NCBI GenBank assembly: GCA_963576735.1 | Contig: OY755190.1 | Coordinates: 2,411,695 to 2,475,694 of the forward strand | Direction: 5' to 3' | DNA length: 64,000 bases | Source: Bedellia somnulentella | Taxonomy: Eukaryota > Arthropoda > Insecta > Lepidoptera > Bedelliidae | Shown: in pieces, positions 22,201 to 37,200 of the stretch | How positions within the stretch are numbered: position 1 is the stretch's first letter | How the letters are laid out: every line of letters starts with the position of its first letter | The notes under the pieces: model-generated | What the model saw: only the letters and a program-made list of their open reading frames with translations | Told to the model about the DNA's origin: nothing | The model's database searches: none | Position numbers and translations under genes: made by a program

Positions 22201-25200
22201 AAATTAAAGAATGTGAGGTTTCAAGGAGGTATACAGCGTGTTAGTTTGACGGCGATTGTTACTTCAATATTAATTCGTATATTAAAGTTTAATGCTTAAT
22301 ATCCACCATATGAAATAAACAAAAAGATTAAAACCGCTTTAGCAGAAAAACCTACTTTCTCCATCAGATGGAAAACTGTGGTTATCTACACTAGCCTAGC
22401 GCACACACTCCTAGTTCCTACCCGTATAATGTCTCACCCACACAGAAAACAGCGGGCGCGTCATGTGACCATCTAGTCTTGCGCACACTTGCTCGTGACC
22501 GTATAAACCGCACTATGACAGCAATGCAAAAATTTTTTGAATTTCGCGGCTACGTTTGATTTTTCTTTGAACTTATCGCCGCGCCTGGTGAGGCTGTGGT
22601 CTTAGTCGCCTCGTATTTCAATCCAGTATTAAATATGGGGTAGTGTAATTCAAACATTTTCAAGTAAAAAGATTGATGGATGTAAACAAAGCTAGAGAGG
22701 TTTGCCAGGATTGTACGAAGTGGCGATCGATAGTCTCTGCCTACCCCAATGGGAACTAATGGCGTGAGAATATGTATGTAAAAAATCTATCTCTATTAAT
22801 TAACACCGACGATTATAACAAAACTGTCGTCCTAAATAATCAGCTACCGCTATTTTTGTTTTACTTTACATCTCTGCCTCCCCAATGGGAAGTAACGGCG
22901 TGAGTATGTATGTAATGTATGTACTTCATGAGCGTAAGATAATAAAGTTAAAAACAAATAGAGACCCTCGAAACGATGCATTTACTTGGCATAAAATAAA
23001 GTGCGCAAGAGATACCTATTCATTCATTAACCGACATCGAAATTGGAGGAGTTCTTGGTGTTTACTAAACTCTCTCGGGGCTAAAGGGCTCTAAACGGGT
23101 GTATCTGTACTTTATCACAGTTAACTAAAGAATACGAATAAAAATAACTCACCCCGTTTTGATTGGCAGTGGCAGATCCGGGCTATCACCTTTATTTGCG
23201 CAAAACGCAGAACATTTTGAGAATTAATATTATAAAACACCAACACTGAACTTTGCTGGTTCGTGTACGCCATATTTACTCAACACAATCACAACACAAG
23301 ATACTAAAACTGAACTCACACTCCGAAAATTAATGCGAAAAATCAAAGTGACATCCAATCATAAGCGACACAAACACAATGAGCTACAAACAACTAACTT
23401 AGTACTAATACTGTTCCTTTGATGTAATGCCGACAAGCCCGCCCGACTTGTTGATACATGCAGATTTTGAATTTCGCGGCGATCGATGTTTACGAATTAT
23501 GAATTTTTCTCTGAACATACTGCCGCATTCCAACGCAGTATTAACTATGGGGTAGTGTTATTCAAATTTATCATGTCAAATAATAACATGTAAAAAATAA
23601 GAAGATATTAGAAGCTAAGTTCGATTGATTACTTTACTGGCCTTGATTTGATTTGGCCGCCGGTTAAGGGTCACGGCGGGTCGCAGCTGTCAGCTGAGTT
23701 GCCCGCCTTGTCATCGCGTTTCACGCACACATTGAGCGTGTTGGTGTCAATAGTACTACTTTCTTAGTGCAAATTTTAACAAAATTTGAAAAAAAATAAG
23801 TGTGTTTTTTTTCAACGAATTCTGCCTCTATACGTGATAATTAATCATACTTTTCAAGGAAAACAGTCATTACAATTACACCCTGTATATAACGAGATTG
23901 CGTAAAAATTTAAGGTGCTCGTTCAATTTTGTTACTTAAAAATTAAGATTAGCTATATCACCTGTTCTCTATTGTGCTGATATCTGAGATGTAGTGCGGT
24001 GTGTTCCCAGTCCACAGCTAGTACGGCGCCTCGTGGTAGCCAGCAGCTCTGACAAACATTACATGACATTAGATAATACTTTATTATTATTATTCAACAT
24101 TATAAATTAATAAATAAATAAATTATCTTTACTTCAAAAAAGAGCCTAATACAATACAATTATTTAGTCATATCAACAATATATATCTTAATATATACTA
24201 ACAGTTTCAAGGCTATTTGACATAAAATAAGCACTTGACGCCTATAATAAACCTAGGTCTGAGCTATAGGCATCAACTCACTGAGCTTTAAGACAATAAG
24301 CCCGTTTGTTTAGCATATACAATACAATAACACTTTTTAGCACTCGGCTCTTAAATTAATAAAATGCAGAATATACATTTACACTTTAAATACTCGGGAA
24401 TTCGCAAAAAACAAGAAAATTTAGAATCAAATGGTCGTATCAAGGTGGAAAAGACAGCACTAGTATTACTATTAGTTTCTGTATTGATTTCATTTTATAT
24501 AATACTAACATGTAAAATAGCATCTATTGCCATTATATATTGACACAAATAAAAACACAGTGTCATAAGTGTCTAAGTAGGACACTGTAATCTTATCCTT
24601 GAAAAAGGTAGAGATTTAGCTAGACGGGGCGCCCCGATTACGTATCTTTAGCGATCGCGATTGTGTACAAGTTGCAATATTGCCGCTGTCAGAAGTGTCA
24701 AATTGCATACAAATTTATGACACTGACAGCAACAATCGTGCAACTTGCGACACAATAGGCAGTCGCAAAAGATACGTAATCAGGGGGTCGATTTCACAGA
24801 ATTGTACTACACGGACATACATTTAATCGTGTAGCAGCTAAATTCCGCTTTAGGTCTGATTTAATGTGATAATTAAACATCTATTAAGTTTGGTGTTATT
24901 CAATTGTAACATTGGATGAAAAACTGAATATCTGTTTATCTTTATGTCAAGCCACTGAAGTCTAACGGTTTTTATTAAAATTATCATGATATACTTTTGC
25001 TTTTGTTTTTGTTGTGAGATATATTTATGCACCTTTACCTTATTTTTATTTACAGAAATCCTAAAGAATCTTGGTATAAATTTTATTGAAGTCGTATTAA
25101 CAACAGTTAATCAGATTTCTTAGAGTTTAAAAACAACCAAAATTAACCCATTTTAGAGGAAATGCCATTAAGGAAACACATCCATAATATACGTAACCCA

Positions 25201-28200
25201 TTTTTTTTTTATCTACTAATATTAGAAATTTCTGTAACTCATTGACTGGCGGACACCGCATAGACGAAACTATTGGTTATTGGAAGATGCAATTCGATTT
25301 GTAGTTAATAACAGAGGATTTAAAAAAACCTCTACAAGGATTTTATGAACCCAAACCTATATGCAGCTAACAACAAGAGTTTATTTAACCATAAGCTTAA
25401 TATAAATGATGTTATGGTACTGGCACGAATCAAAAATGTAAATATATATCTATGGTCGTTGCCAAGGTACCTAATCTATCAAAAAGTTTGTTCACAATAT
25501 TGTGCAAAACAAAGACTGTAAAATACATTAGTAATAATCGTTAATATCCTCATTAATCACTAATCCATCTATTTATCACCTCATCCATAAAATTCTCGAA
25601 GAAGTGAATTGTTAGTCGCAAACCTCAAGACTTCTACAACATACCGGATTACAAACATCTAGAAAGTCACTCTGTTACCTTTAATAAATGAAATACAAAT
25701 TAAATATAAAACTTACATCAGATCGCTGTCGGCCCAATAAAGTAAGCCTACTGCCGCTACTTGAACTTGTACTACTTGAGCTCGTGCCAGCGTCTGAAAT
25801 ACAAATTTAAATGTACTTTCCACACTATAAATAGGTAAGTTTTATTGGTAGGGATACATTTTGGATCTAATAGATAATTTTTTTTTAAATCTATTTGTTC
25901 ACGCCGCACACACATTACGTACTTACTTATGCTCACGCCCATTTTTCCCATAGGGTTAGGGAGAAACTATCCATCGCCACTTTGGACGATACTGACAATT
26001 ATCTCTTGCTTCTGTCACATTCATTATGCTTCTCAAACATGCTCTTTTATTCTTTTCACTTCGGACTTTCGCCTTAGTAAGAAGGACTAATTTTGTTTTC
26101 AAACATCTTGCGCAACCGTTTCCTCTAACCGCTTCGCTACTTTACTTTGACCCATCATGTCTATGTGCCCAAACCACCTGTATATACGTGCACTATATTT
26201 GTAATATAACTAGCTGACCCGACAGCGTCATTAATTAATGTCATTTTCTTGATTGTCGAATTTTACCGATATTAAAAGCATCCTATATGTCAATTGGGGT
26301 CATTACCTAGACTCCTGCGAGATTTCATTCAAATATGACTTGTAGTTTAGGTGCCATTTAGCTTCAAACACACCATCCAAAAACTAAACTTTCACAATTA
26401 TAATATTAATTAACTCTTCAAAAGTGGCTGAGGAATTTCTAATTCCTTAGCTCTGGCTACCCCTTCTAGGGATTTATAGCCGTGAGTATATGTATGTATG
26501 TTTGTATGTAATATTAATAGGATACTCACCGTCCGACCACGTGGTGTCCAGCGAGCATCCCACGCAGCCACGTGACCAGGCACATAGAGCACATCTCATT
26601 CCGCTGCTGTCGACTACTCGCAACGTGAACGGGAACGAATAGCATAGGCTGTCGTCGCTGTGGAGTAATAATGGAGTTTTATTAAAGTGAATTTAAAACT
26701 TTTTAGGGATATCCGGATTTTCTGAATTGCTCGAAATGAAAGTTGGGAGGGCCAAATAAAGTACGAATACTGTTGTTTTAATGGTACAACACACTGCAGC
26801 ACTATAAAAAGCCGAAGGACTAGCAGAAATCTATCAGAACAAAATGGCCAAGCGCGAGTCGGTTGGCCCGTGAAGGGTTCCGTAGCAGCATAGACAAGCA
26901 AAGCGTTATATCAAGAAGAACATATTTTTTTAACCGGAATAAAAATGCAAATATATCACTATATTTCATAGTGAGAGAATAAAATATAAAGTTACATTTG
27001 CATACATACATGCATACATATACTCACGGCTATAATTCCCTAAACGGGGTAGCCAGAGCTTTGGAATGAGAAATTCCTCAGCCACTTTTGGAAGTTGAGT
27101 GGGGAAAAGATGGTAACAATAAATGTTTTTGGTAACGGGTCTCCACTGACGTCTCCACCAACCACATTGCCCAAAAATCACTTGAAAAGCCCTTATACCC
27201 CTAGTCGCCTCTTACGATCACCCACGGGTAGAAATGGGGTAGTGTTATTCTAAGCCGACACTACACAGCAAAAAAAAGTTACATTTGCTGTTTTATTAAA
27301 TGAGTTATATCTCAAAAACGGCAGAATATATTTCATACAAACCAATTTTCGTTGTTGGGTTTAATTAAGATGTACAATATATATTTAATTTATATTAGTC
27401 ATTTTCTTAATTCAATACTTTTTGCTGTGTAGTGTCGGCTTAGAATAACACTACCCCATTTCTGTCGGTGGGTGTACGTAAGAGGCGACTAACGGTGTTG
27501 TAACTTTTAAAGGATTTTTGGGCGATGCGGTTGGAGACCCATGACCTTTATTATGCCATCTTTTCCCCACTCATCTTTTAACCTCTAGTTCCTTCGCCAC
27601 TTTTGGCATTAAGTGTTGGCAGTAATTGACAAACGTCATAGCATAAACGTCAACAAAGGCAGGACCTCTCACAGACACTATAACGACCTACAACGGTATT
27701 GGCATCAAACATGAAAGAAAATAATTGTCTTGTTTACGTTCATTCTGGTATATATGACTTAACTTTGCTGATTTTTTGATAAAGTTATTGATATTTAACA
27801 GCACATAATCTAAATCAAATACATATTCATTGGCAAACACAAAATTGTATTATTATTTTTTTGCCGTGTAGTGCCGGGTTAGAATGTCGCTACCCCTTTC
27901 TACACACGGGTGTCGTAAGAGGCGACTAAGGGTATTGGGGCTTTTTATTGGATTTTTGGGCGATGCGGTTGGAGACCCATCACCAAAAACCTTTATTTTA
28001 CCATCTTTTCCCCACTCAACTTCCAAAAGTGGATGAGGAATTTTTAATTCGTTAGCTCTGGCTACCCCTTCTAGGGATTTATAGCCGTGAGAATATGTAT
28101 GTATGTATTTTTTTAATAAATATTTTTTTCCATACCAGTCGGCCGCGTGGTTCCGGTGCTCGTTGCTCGGAGTGACAGTGAGCAGCCGGCGCACGGCGGC

Positions 28201-31200
28201 CCACACGCGCGAGTACACCTGGTCCGGACTGGCGCGCGGCACTATTATCGGCGCGCCGAACAACACGGCTCGCCAGCGGTGCCAGGGGAGGAAGTACACT
28301 TCGTGCCGGATTAGTTTGCTGCGGAGACGAGTTGTGCCTTTAGGTTCATGTTAAAAGAGATGTTGACCGTGTGGAGTTTTAATGCTGTGTTGTCGGCTTA
28401 AAGGCGACATAAACTTCTGGAAAACTTTTAGAAGAATACATACATATACTCTACTAATTATAAATTCCTCAGCCACTTTTGGAAGTTAAGTGGGGAAAAG
28501 ATAGTAAAATAAAGGTTTTTGGTGATGGGTCTCCAACCGCATCGCCCAAAAATTCAATAAAAAGCCCCAATACCCTTAGTCGCTTCTTACGACACTCGTG
28601 GGTAGAAAGGGGTAGCGACATTCTAAACCGGTACTACACGGCAAATAGAAAAATCTAATCAATTCAAATAAAATGATTAATAGCAAATAGCATAAATTCT
28701 AGAAGAATCTTGTATAAAAAACTATTCCCAGTTAGATTAGACCTTCGAGCCAGACCTTCGGAACCAAAAATTCTTCAGTTACTTTTGATAGTTGAATAAA
28801 GAAAAGGTATTTTTAAAGTAAAGGTTGTTTGTGACGGTTTTTCAGCCTATTACCCTGACTCCCTAATTACCCTTTTACATCGTCCTCGTATAGAATAGGG
28901 TTAGTACTATCTTAAGCAGACCCTACACAAGTACACAAAAAAGTATAGAAATTATTTTACCGACACTTATTGAAATGAGGCGATGTATATGAACATTCAT
29001 GGGTCTGACATTTCTTTATTACGTTTCATTCACTGGGTCAGATCCACAGACCATCCCCAATAGACTCCGCATACAGTATATATTTGTATGAATCCAAACT
29101 CGCCAAGTTGGAGGAAAGCACGGGTAGTGGGGTACAACTCAGAATGCCCGTGATTGGCTCCTTCAAGGTCGCTCTATACTTGAACTCTTTCATAGTAATA
29201 GGATACATTTCACAAATTTGAGAAATAAGTTAATTTGTAGTTAGAGAAATATTAGACTTTAACATTAACATTTATATTGAAAAGTAAGAAAGGAATGGAA
29301 ATACATATATATGGGCCGGAAAACAAAACCGGTGTCGTTGAAACGATGAGTAGCTTCAATCTATTTGGTTTTCATCTCGGGTAATTTAGGAAAACTCGAA
29401 TATAAACGAAATTCTATCAGAGCAAGATTTGAAATATTTAGCTACTAGCTGGTACCCGCGACTTCGTCTGCGTCATTATTAGGTTTACAAAAATATTGGC
29501 TTTGTAGTTTTCGTTCCGAAACCGTTTCATTCTCAAAGTATCTCTGGACATAATTTCAATCTTTTTGTTCATGAAAACCCCATGTGGGGATTACTAGTAA
29601 TAAATAAAGGATAAATAAAGGAAAGAAAAATTTCGAGACAGGCGGGAATCGAACCCTTCGAACCTTCCGAATTAGTTATAATTCGGAGGTAGGAAACGCA
29701 AACACTACTTAAACGTGTATAAGAAATAAAGGATAGAAGAATTTCGAGCTGGTAGCCATTGACACGGTAGCTCAATTGGCAGAGCGTCGGGGCGTATACC
29801 CGAGGTCGCGGGTTCGATTCCCGCCTGTGTCGAAATTTTTCTTTCATTTATTTATTCTTTATTTATTATCTCTGGACATCCTTAACGTTTTGCCAGATAA
29901 AATCGTAATTACAATGTGCCGGAACTATGGTGTTGACCATTTTAAATAGATCTCTTGAGTTGCAATTTAATTATGATTTTATGCTTAGTAATGGAAAGTA
30001 ATACCGTATTTTTGGTAGTTGTATTTTGCGGTTGATTTTCCACACCATTTTATTGAACATGTAGGCATTTCAAAGCAATAGTAATAAATAAAACAGTATT
30101 TATAAATATTGTTGGTGCACGAACACTCAGTTCCTAGTTCTGGTCGCAACTGAAACAGTGTGGACAACAAATTTTATACGTCAACTATTGACTACTAATT
30201 GTAGTCGGACGTGTTGCGCATATCGAGTGCCCTGTAAGCGGAATCTATAGGGGGTTATCTATGGTCAGATCATTCATTTATAATTATAACATAATAATTA
30301 AACAATACCCTTAGTAAAGTAAATCTAAAACCTAATTTAGAACCAGAACCTAAAATACAAACTATATAAACCTAAAATCACTCACCGATGAATAGCAAAA
30401 ACATAATTCGTATTATCTCCAATCGAATCATACAAGGGTTCATTCATCTGATGCATATTGGACGGCGACGACCCAAACTTGACTGTCAGCCTCGGACTTG
30501 ACCGAATATTCAGTGACTTCACACTGAGTGTAGGTGAAGAAGTATTTTCATTGCGTCGCATTTCTTTGGGTAGCGTGTTGGATTTCATGTCTAGATTCTG
30601 CTCGTAGAAACCGGGAGGACTTTGAGACATTAGTATCTCTGAACGGGAGCGCTGTGGGGTTAAGAATTTGTTAGGTTGTTGGGGAAAAGTAGTTTTAGGT
30701 TAACCCTTAACCCTCGGCATGCCTGGTTGGGTCTGTGAGACCCACCGCAGCCGATAAACCGTTATAATTCATTGTAATTTGAAATTCGCGCGCAACCGCT
30801 CTCAGTAGCTGACCGTAGTGAACTGATTGTCGCCCTCCGCCCGCTACCTCAGTCCGGGGCCTGCTCCAGTAGTGAAAGGATCATGTGATCATCAAAGTGA
30901 TAGAACATGCAATTTTCCAGTGTGGAAATTGCTATGTTCCTAAAAATGATGTCGGAAATGAAGAAGACTAATTATTTTAGCTTAAAATATGAGATAACGT
31001 ATGTTCATTATGATCCCCAAAGTCTGATTGTGATTTCTTTAGTTTTAGTTGATTTTGCATGTTTATGAACATAAGATGTTTAATTCTACGTTAAAAAACA
31101 AGGTAAAAGTTTAATTAAAAAATCTTTTGAAAATTGTATTAATTCGAACACATATTTTATTTAAAACCCCAAAAAACATGTTTATTTTTATTATAAAATC

Positions 31201-34200
31201 AAAAAATATACTACATTGATATCAATTTGTACGAGAAAAAAAATATTTAAATTTAGGGTCTCACCGACCCACCAGGCACGCCATGTAACTTTTTTCTACC
31301 AGGCACGCCGAGGGTTAATGAGGATGTGGTAGAATCAAGACCATAAATTGAATTTTATGCCATTGCAAAAGCGTTCTTTTCGTTCTTCATGTTAAGAAAC
31401 CTGCCTTATTAAGGGTTAAATAGTTTTTAAAACATAAATCATTCCCAGAAATTTAACGATAAGTTGACACCGTAGCATGGATCTCTTAGGTGTTCTAATC
31501 GTTAAATTTTGTGGGACATTGTTCATAAACCATAATATTTCTACAAGAGGGGTTAGTTATAAGCTGGAAATTCTTAGCGTCAGTAATTTGCAACTTCTAC
31601 AAGCACTATAATATTAAACTAACCCATCATGAGAATAATATAGTGGTTTGAGATTTGATTTATCATAATTATTGACAAGTAAAATAGAAATCACAGTTAC
31701 TAATACCACATTTACGTAATAATATCTAACTAACTGCTTTTAGCTGGGACACAAACACTAGAAAAAATATACAGGAATATAGGAATAAATGTATACCAAC
31801 ACACTACCACATACACACCAACTAAATAAATTCACCAAACTAATCTACGTGAAACTAATTTTGCATTCAATTATTTAACTAAATTTAATTACACCCAAAA
31901 ACCAGCGACGCATAATAACTCTATTGCAAATGTGGGTTAAAAAAATAAACTACAAAATCAGTTTGAAGAAACAAAATCACTCCAAAGCAACTACTGTCAG
32001 TAAACTTATGTATTTAAATTCCTTTAACAACCACGAATAATAGTGTTTAATATAACCTGAATATCCTTTGGATTCTTGTCTCGAAAAGCACGATTTGTGA
32101 ATTCCATGTTATTGCCTCGTTTTACTCCAATTGTTTAAAAGTTGATATTCCATGTATTCATTTGTATTTTACGCAGTTTCAGGTACAGCATTAGAGTTAA
32201 TTTTGTATTTTAATATTTTTTTATCAAGTTCTCAGAGTTTTTTGACAATGACTTATAATATTTTTTCAAATCGTTCAATTATTATTATAAATTTATTTAT
32301 TAATATGTATGTTAGTTGTCAGTGTAAAGTGCAGTGCTGACCTTAAAGCATAGCAGTGGCAGACAGCGCGGGGTGGCACTCACCTCTTCTCGCTGCCTTG
32401 GACCCCCTGAGTCGCCTGAAACGCTTGGCTTCTCGGGGTCGTATGGTAGAGAGGTCTCGTCGTCTAGTAGGAAAAAATACATACATACATACATATACTC
32501 ACGGCTGTAAATCCCTAGAAGGGGGGTAGCCAGAGCTAAGGAATTAGAAATTCCTCAGCCACTTTTAGAAATGTGAGTAAGCAAAAGATGGTAAAAATAA
32601 AGGTTGTTGGTGATGGGTCTCAAACCGCATCGCCCAGAAATCCCTTAAAAACCCCAATACCGTTAGTCGCCCCTTACGTACACCCACCGGAAGAAAAGGG
32701 GTAGTGCTATTCTAAGCCGTCACTACACAGCATGTAAAAAATATTTTGGCTAAGTACAATTTATTTGGTAAGAAATATAGAAATTATAGAATGTGTACAG
32801 TAGGGAGTACTGTTAGAGCACCAACTACTGCGGACTCACTCGCACATAGCAGCGTCTCACTCATATTCCTACATCGCGGTATGTAAATGTTTTTCGAGTT
32901 AAGCTTACATACAAATTATAAGTTGGTACACAGCAGGGTGTACTGGCCAGTATATCTTTGCTGTTTCCACAAGTGTTATTATTATACACACAGAAAAATT
33001 ATATAAATATACTATCTTTTCACACTCAACTTCTAAAAGTGGCCGATGAATCCGAAGCCTTGGGTACCCATTCTAAGGATTTTAGCCGTTATTACTATCT
33101 ATATTTTACTATCAAATACATATTCTCTAATAAACTACTTACCCATGATATTCTCCCCTCTCGGTATTTCATAACACAGCAAGGGCCCGGCCGCCCGCGC
33201 CCTACAATCGTCCGCCCAAACTCGGGTCACTCTGCTTTGGTTGATTTCTACTATTGTGATGCTGGGGACAATAAGCGATTTATTATTATGTCGAAATATA
33301 AAAGAAGTATAAATACACACATACATACATACATACATAGAATCACGGCTATAAATCCCTAGAAGGGGTCGAGGGAAGAATCCTCAGCCACATTTGGAAA
33401 GTTGAGGGGGAAAAGATGGTAAAATAAAGGTTGTTGGTGATGGGTCTCCAACCGCATCGCCCAATAATCCCTTAAAAGCCCCAATACCGTTAGTCGCCTC
33501 TTACGTACACCCACCGGAAGAAATGGGGTAGTGCTATTCTAAGCCGACACTACACAGCAAAGAACGCAACACAGCACAGAAGTATAAATATGGAAGTATA
33601 AACCAGTATTCGAAGCCCAATGTTAACTGACAGTGCACCCATATGATAAAGTAAAACTGAGGTGTGACTAATCTCTACTGTTACGATGCTAGAGACAATA
33701 ACCGGTGGTGTGTTAAATATTGGGTCATATGGTGTTTAGATATATCAGTTCTTGCTGTGACAGTGTAATCAAATGATAAAGAAGTGAACTTGTGCGGATT
33801 GCCATACGCAGTCTTTAACCCACTTAAAAAAAGGAGGTTCTCCGTTTGATTGTTTGTATGTATGTATGTTTGTCCGCGATTATCTCGCGTTTGGCTAAGG
33901 CTATTTGGATGCGGATTTCAGTAAAGTATTTGACATAAGAAAAGACACAAAGGTATTCGCAATTCAAGGTTAGAACACATTTAGACAGCTTCAGTATATA
34001 CTCAAGACTATAAATCCCGAAACGGTACAGCCTAGTCTTTCAAATTAGCAGTATCGCAGATTAAACTTTTGGAAAATGAGTGTTGAACTAACGTTAAAGT
34101 ACAAGAGATCAGTATTAGAGCGTTTTTCAAAAAAAATGGCACCCCGAAAATGAGTTGTCCACCAACTTTGATAATTAATATCTCAGCAACCTTTTCACAT

Positions 34201-37200
34201 TTCACTATTTAGATAAATATTTCTAAAAGAAAAAGCATTAATTATTATAATTAAATATAATACATTTCTAAAGATATATCTGTTATAATAAAATATTGGC
34301 AAAAATGTATTAAAGGTACACGCAAATTTATATGTCCACCTAACATTCTGTCATGTTTACAGCGCATTAAAATGACCCAAAAATAATTTTAAATATAATG
34401 TATGGTTTTCAGTCTAAACAAAACTGTTTCGTTTTTTATTTCTTAGTAAATATTATATGTGTTAATAGTTATTGAATTAATAAACTGAGTTTAAAGTTTG
34501 TCCTTTAAAACTGGAATGGCGGAATTTCCGGCTAAGTAACGATCAAAATTGGCAATACAAATAAAAGGAAGACGGGTAAAAAACTTCTATTGGTTATTGT
34601 TTTTTAGCTATGGTAACATTGATTCTATTTTGAATCGTCCCGCAACCTTGTTCCGGCTTGTTTTGCCGCATTTCGTTACGTTGTTTGTTGGGGTGACATA
34701 GTGCCAAAAAATTGTTCCATTAAGAACGGCCCATTAATTGGTAAGTAATGACTTTAGTATAAACATACTTATCAGAAGTTGCAGTTTAGTTATCCCTGAT
34801 TATTTTTTGTATAAGTAATTACGAATCTTTTGTTTTTTAATAGTCAAACAATAATTAGTAATAATTTGAGGTTAGGATTCGTAACATCCATTAAGGAACG
34901 TTACATATAGGCGGACCGTGGACGTTACTTAATGGAATCATAAGGACGTGTCTGCAAGGAGATATTTTTAACCAACTTCAAAAAAAAAGGAGATTATCAA
35001 TTCGACCTATATGTATGTAATTGGATGAATATGTATTTTGGATATATTAGTCATATTGGTAACAAATAAAGTAAGACTGATGTCTAATTAAACTTTACTG
35101 TATCATGGACACGTCATAATAAAATGTATGGAATTCGTGCACTTTGAAATAGGTGCTGACTGAAAATCAGCGTTACAAACCACACTTGTGAGATTTGTAA
35201 CATATGCTGAGTCAGGACCTTTTCAGCGCTTAGCTTAACCAGTTTTTGTCTATTTTGTACTGTGTGCATCATAATTTTAAGTTACATATTGTAAGCTCAA
35301 AAATTGTAAGCATGTTGCTGAATAAATGCATCTATCTATCTAATGACTGGCTATGATTTTTGTTAATTATAACGTATATAGTACACGTAGCCTTATATAT
35401 TCCTATTAGTAACATTGTGTTCCACCTAAGTAACTGTCCTATTAAAATGTGATTTAAAATTTAAGTTTTCTTTAAATTATATTAGTTTATAGTAGTTGAA
35501 GCGCTACATTATTGTTAAGATTATATAAACTTTACTTTGTTTTACCTCAAAATGTCGTTAACTTGACTATTAAACTTAGAATAAGATATTTTGTTATACT
35601 GTTACTGGCACAAAGTGACGTAACGGATGTTTAACTGAAAAATTCTCAGCAATGTTTGAGATATATTTTAAGATTTATACCAATTTAAAAACAAGGTTTG
35701 ATTATTTTAATTAATAAATAAATAATTATAAAAAAAACAATGTATTGTTTATATAAACCCCAAACCAAAAAGTTACTTAATGGAAAGAATCAAAGACTAC
35801 TTCTGAAAATAGATTAACTTTTTCGCTAAATTTTATTATAAATGTATGTTTTATTTATTAAATTTAGATAATATATTTAATAATCTTCGAGTTTATCATC
35901 AATGTTGTGCAAATTTTGCGTATTATATTTTTTGCTTCCACTTAAGTAACGAGCCATTTTTTTTGAAAACGGCCCATTAATGGTTTTCTAATAATGTCTT
36001 GGAACTTGATATTGTTTATTACCTTAAAGCTTAAGCTATGTTGCTAAGACTAAGAGACTAATATAAAAAGTGATAAGTTTCTTCTATTCATAATTATTAA
36101 GTGTATTGGCTGGGTAGTTTCAGCTCACACACACACATAAACACAAACACACACACACACATAAACACACAACAAGCGTATGCGTCAAAGGAGATATTTT
36201 ATTTTATTTCACATACTAGCTTTTTGCCCGCGACTTCGTCCGCGTGGACTATATTGTTTGCATCCGGTTTAAATCCAAAATACCGAAACACTATCTCAGC
36301 TTCTGTTTTTTATATTAATATTTACGCGGGCGTTGTAAAGGACATTGAGGCTTTTTAAGTGATTGTTGAGCGCTGCAGTTGGTGACGCATCAGTGACAAC
36401 CTTCATTTATTTTATTTTATTTTATTAGGGACATCAACAGCACATAAACATATAATTTACAATTAGATATATACAGAAAAAAAGCCAATAACGAACATCC
36501 ACAGAAGATACAAAAAACATTAGTAAATACATTTAACTACCTTTTCCCCAATCTATTCCCAAAAGTGGATGAAGAATTACTATCTCTGACGCTATCTATG
36601 GCTACCCTTTTATTGAATTTATGACCGTTAGTATGTACTCATGAATGATTGATGGATGAATTTCATAAATTCTATCGCACCAAGTTTTATGTTTACATAC
36701 ATATACTCACGGCTATAATTCCCTAGAAGGGGTAGGTAGAATTAAAAATTTCTCAGCCACTTTTGGAAGTTAAGTGGGAAAAAGATGGCATTATAAACAT
36801 TATTGGTGATGGGTCTCCAACAGCATCGCCCGAAAATCCCTTAAAAGCCCCAATACCCTTAGTCGCCTCTTACGACACCCGTGGGTAGAAAGGAGTAGTG
36901 ACATTCTAAGCCAGCACTACACGGCTAGATATATAATGTCAAAAATCTCTATATTAACTTTCATTTGCTATATCAACCCCTTAGGGGGTGAGTCTCAAAC
37001 AATCCTTTTTAATTACATAACATAATAACATAAACGTTCACGCCGAATATCCCCGAAGGGGTTGGCAGAGGTACTAATACTTCTGAACATCACGTGACTT
37101 TGTCACCTGGTGTTCAGAGTACCCACGTTTTGCATGGACAGTGTACTCACGCGATAGGGGGCAGGCCTATCGCCGTTATTCGCCTTTTTAATTGTTCATA

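Noticed and set aside
23120..23300. First exon of another gene on the minus strand (GC-richer block followed by GGTGAGTT)
   Set aside because: The only frame, MFCVLRK, stops at once and no downstream exon was found; kept only as unexplained intron sequence.
29759..29831. A functional tRNA-Tyr gene
   Set aside because: It folds well, but it lies inside a TSD-flanked repeat with a second diverged copy, lacks the usual T at position 33 and lacks the intron typical of eukaryotic tRNA-Tyr genes.
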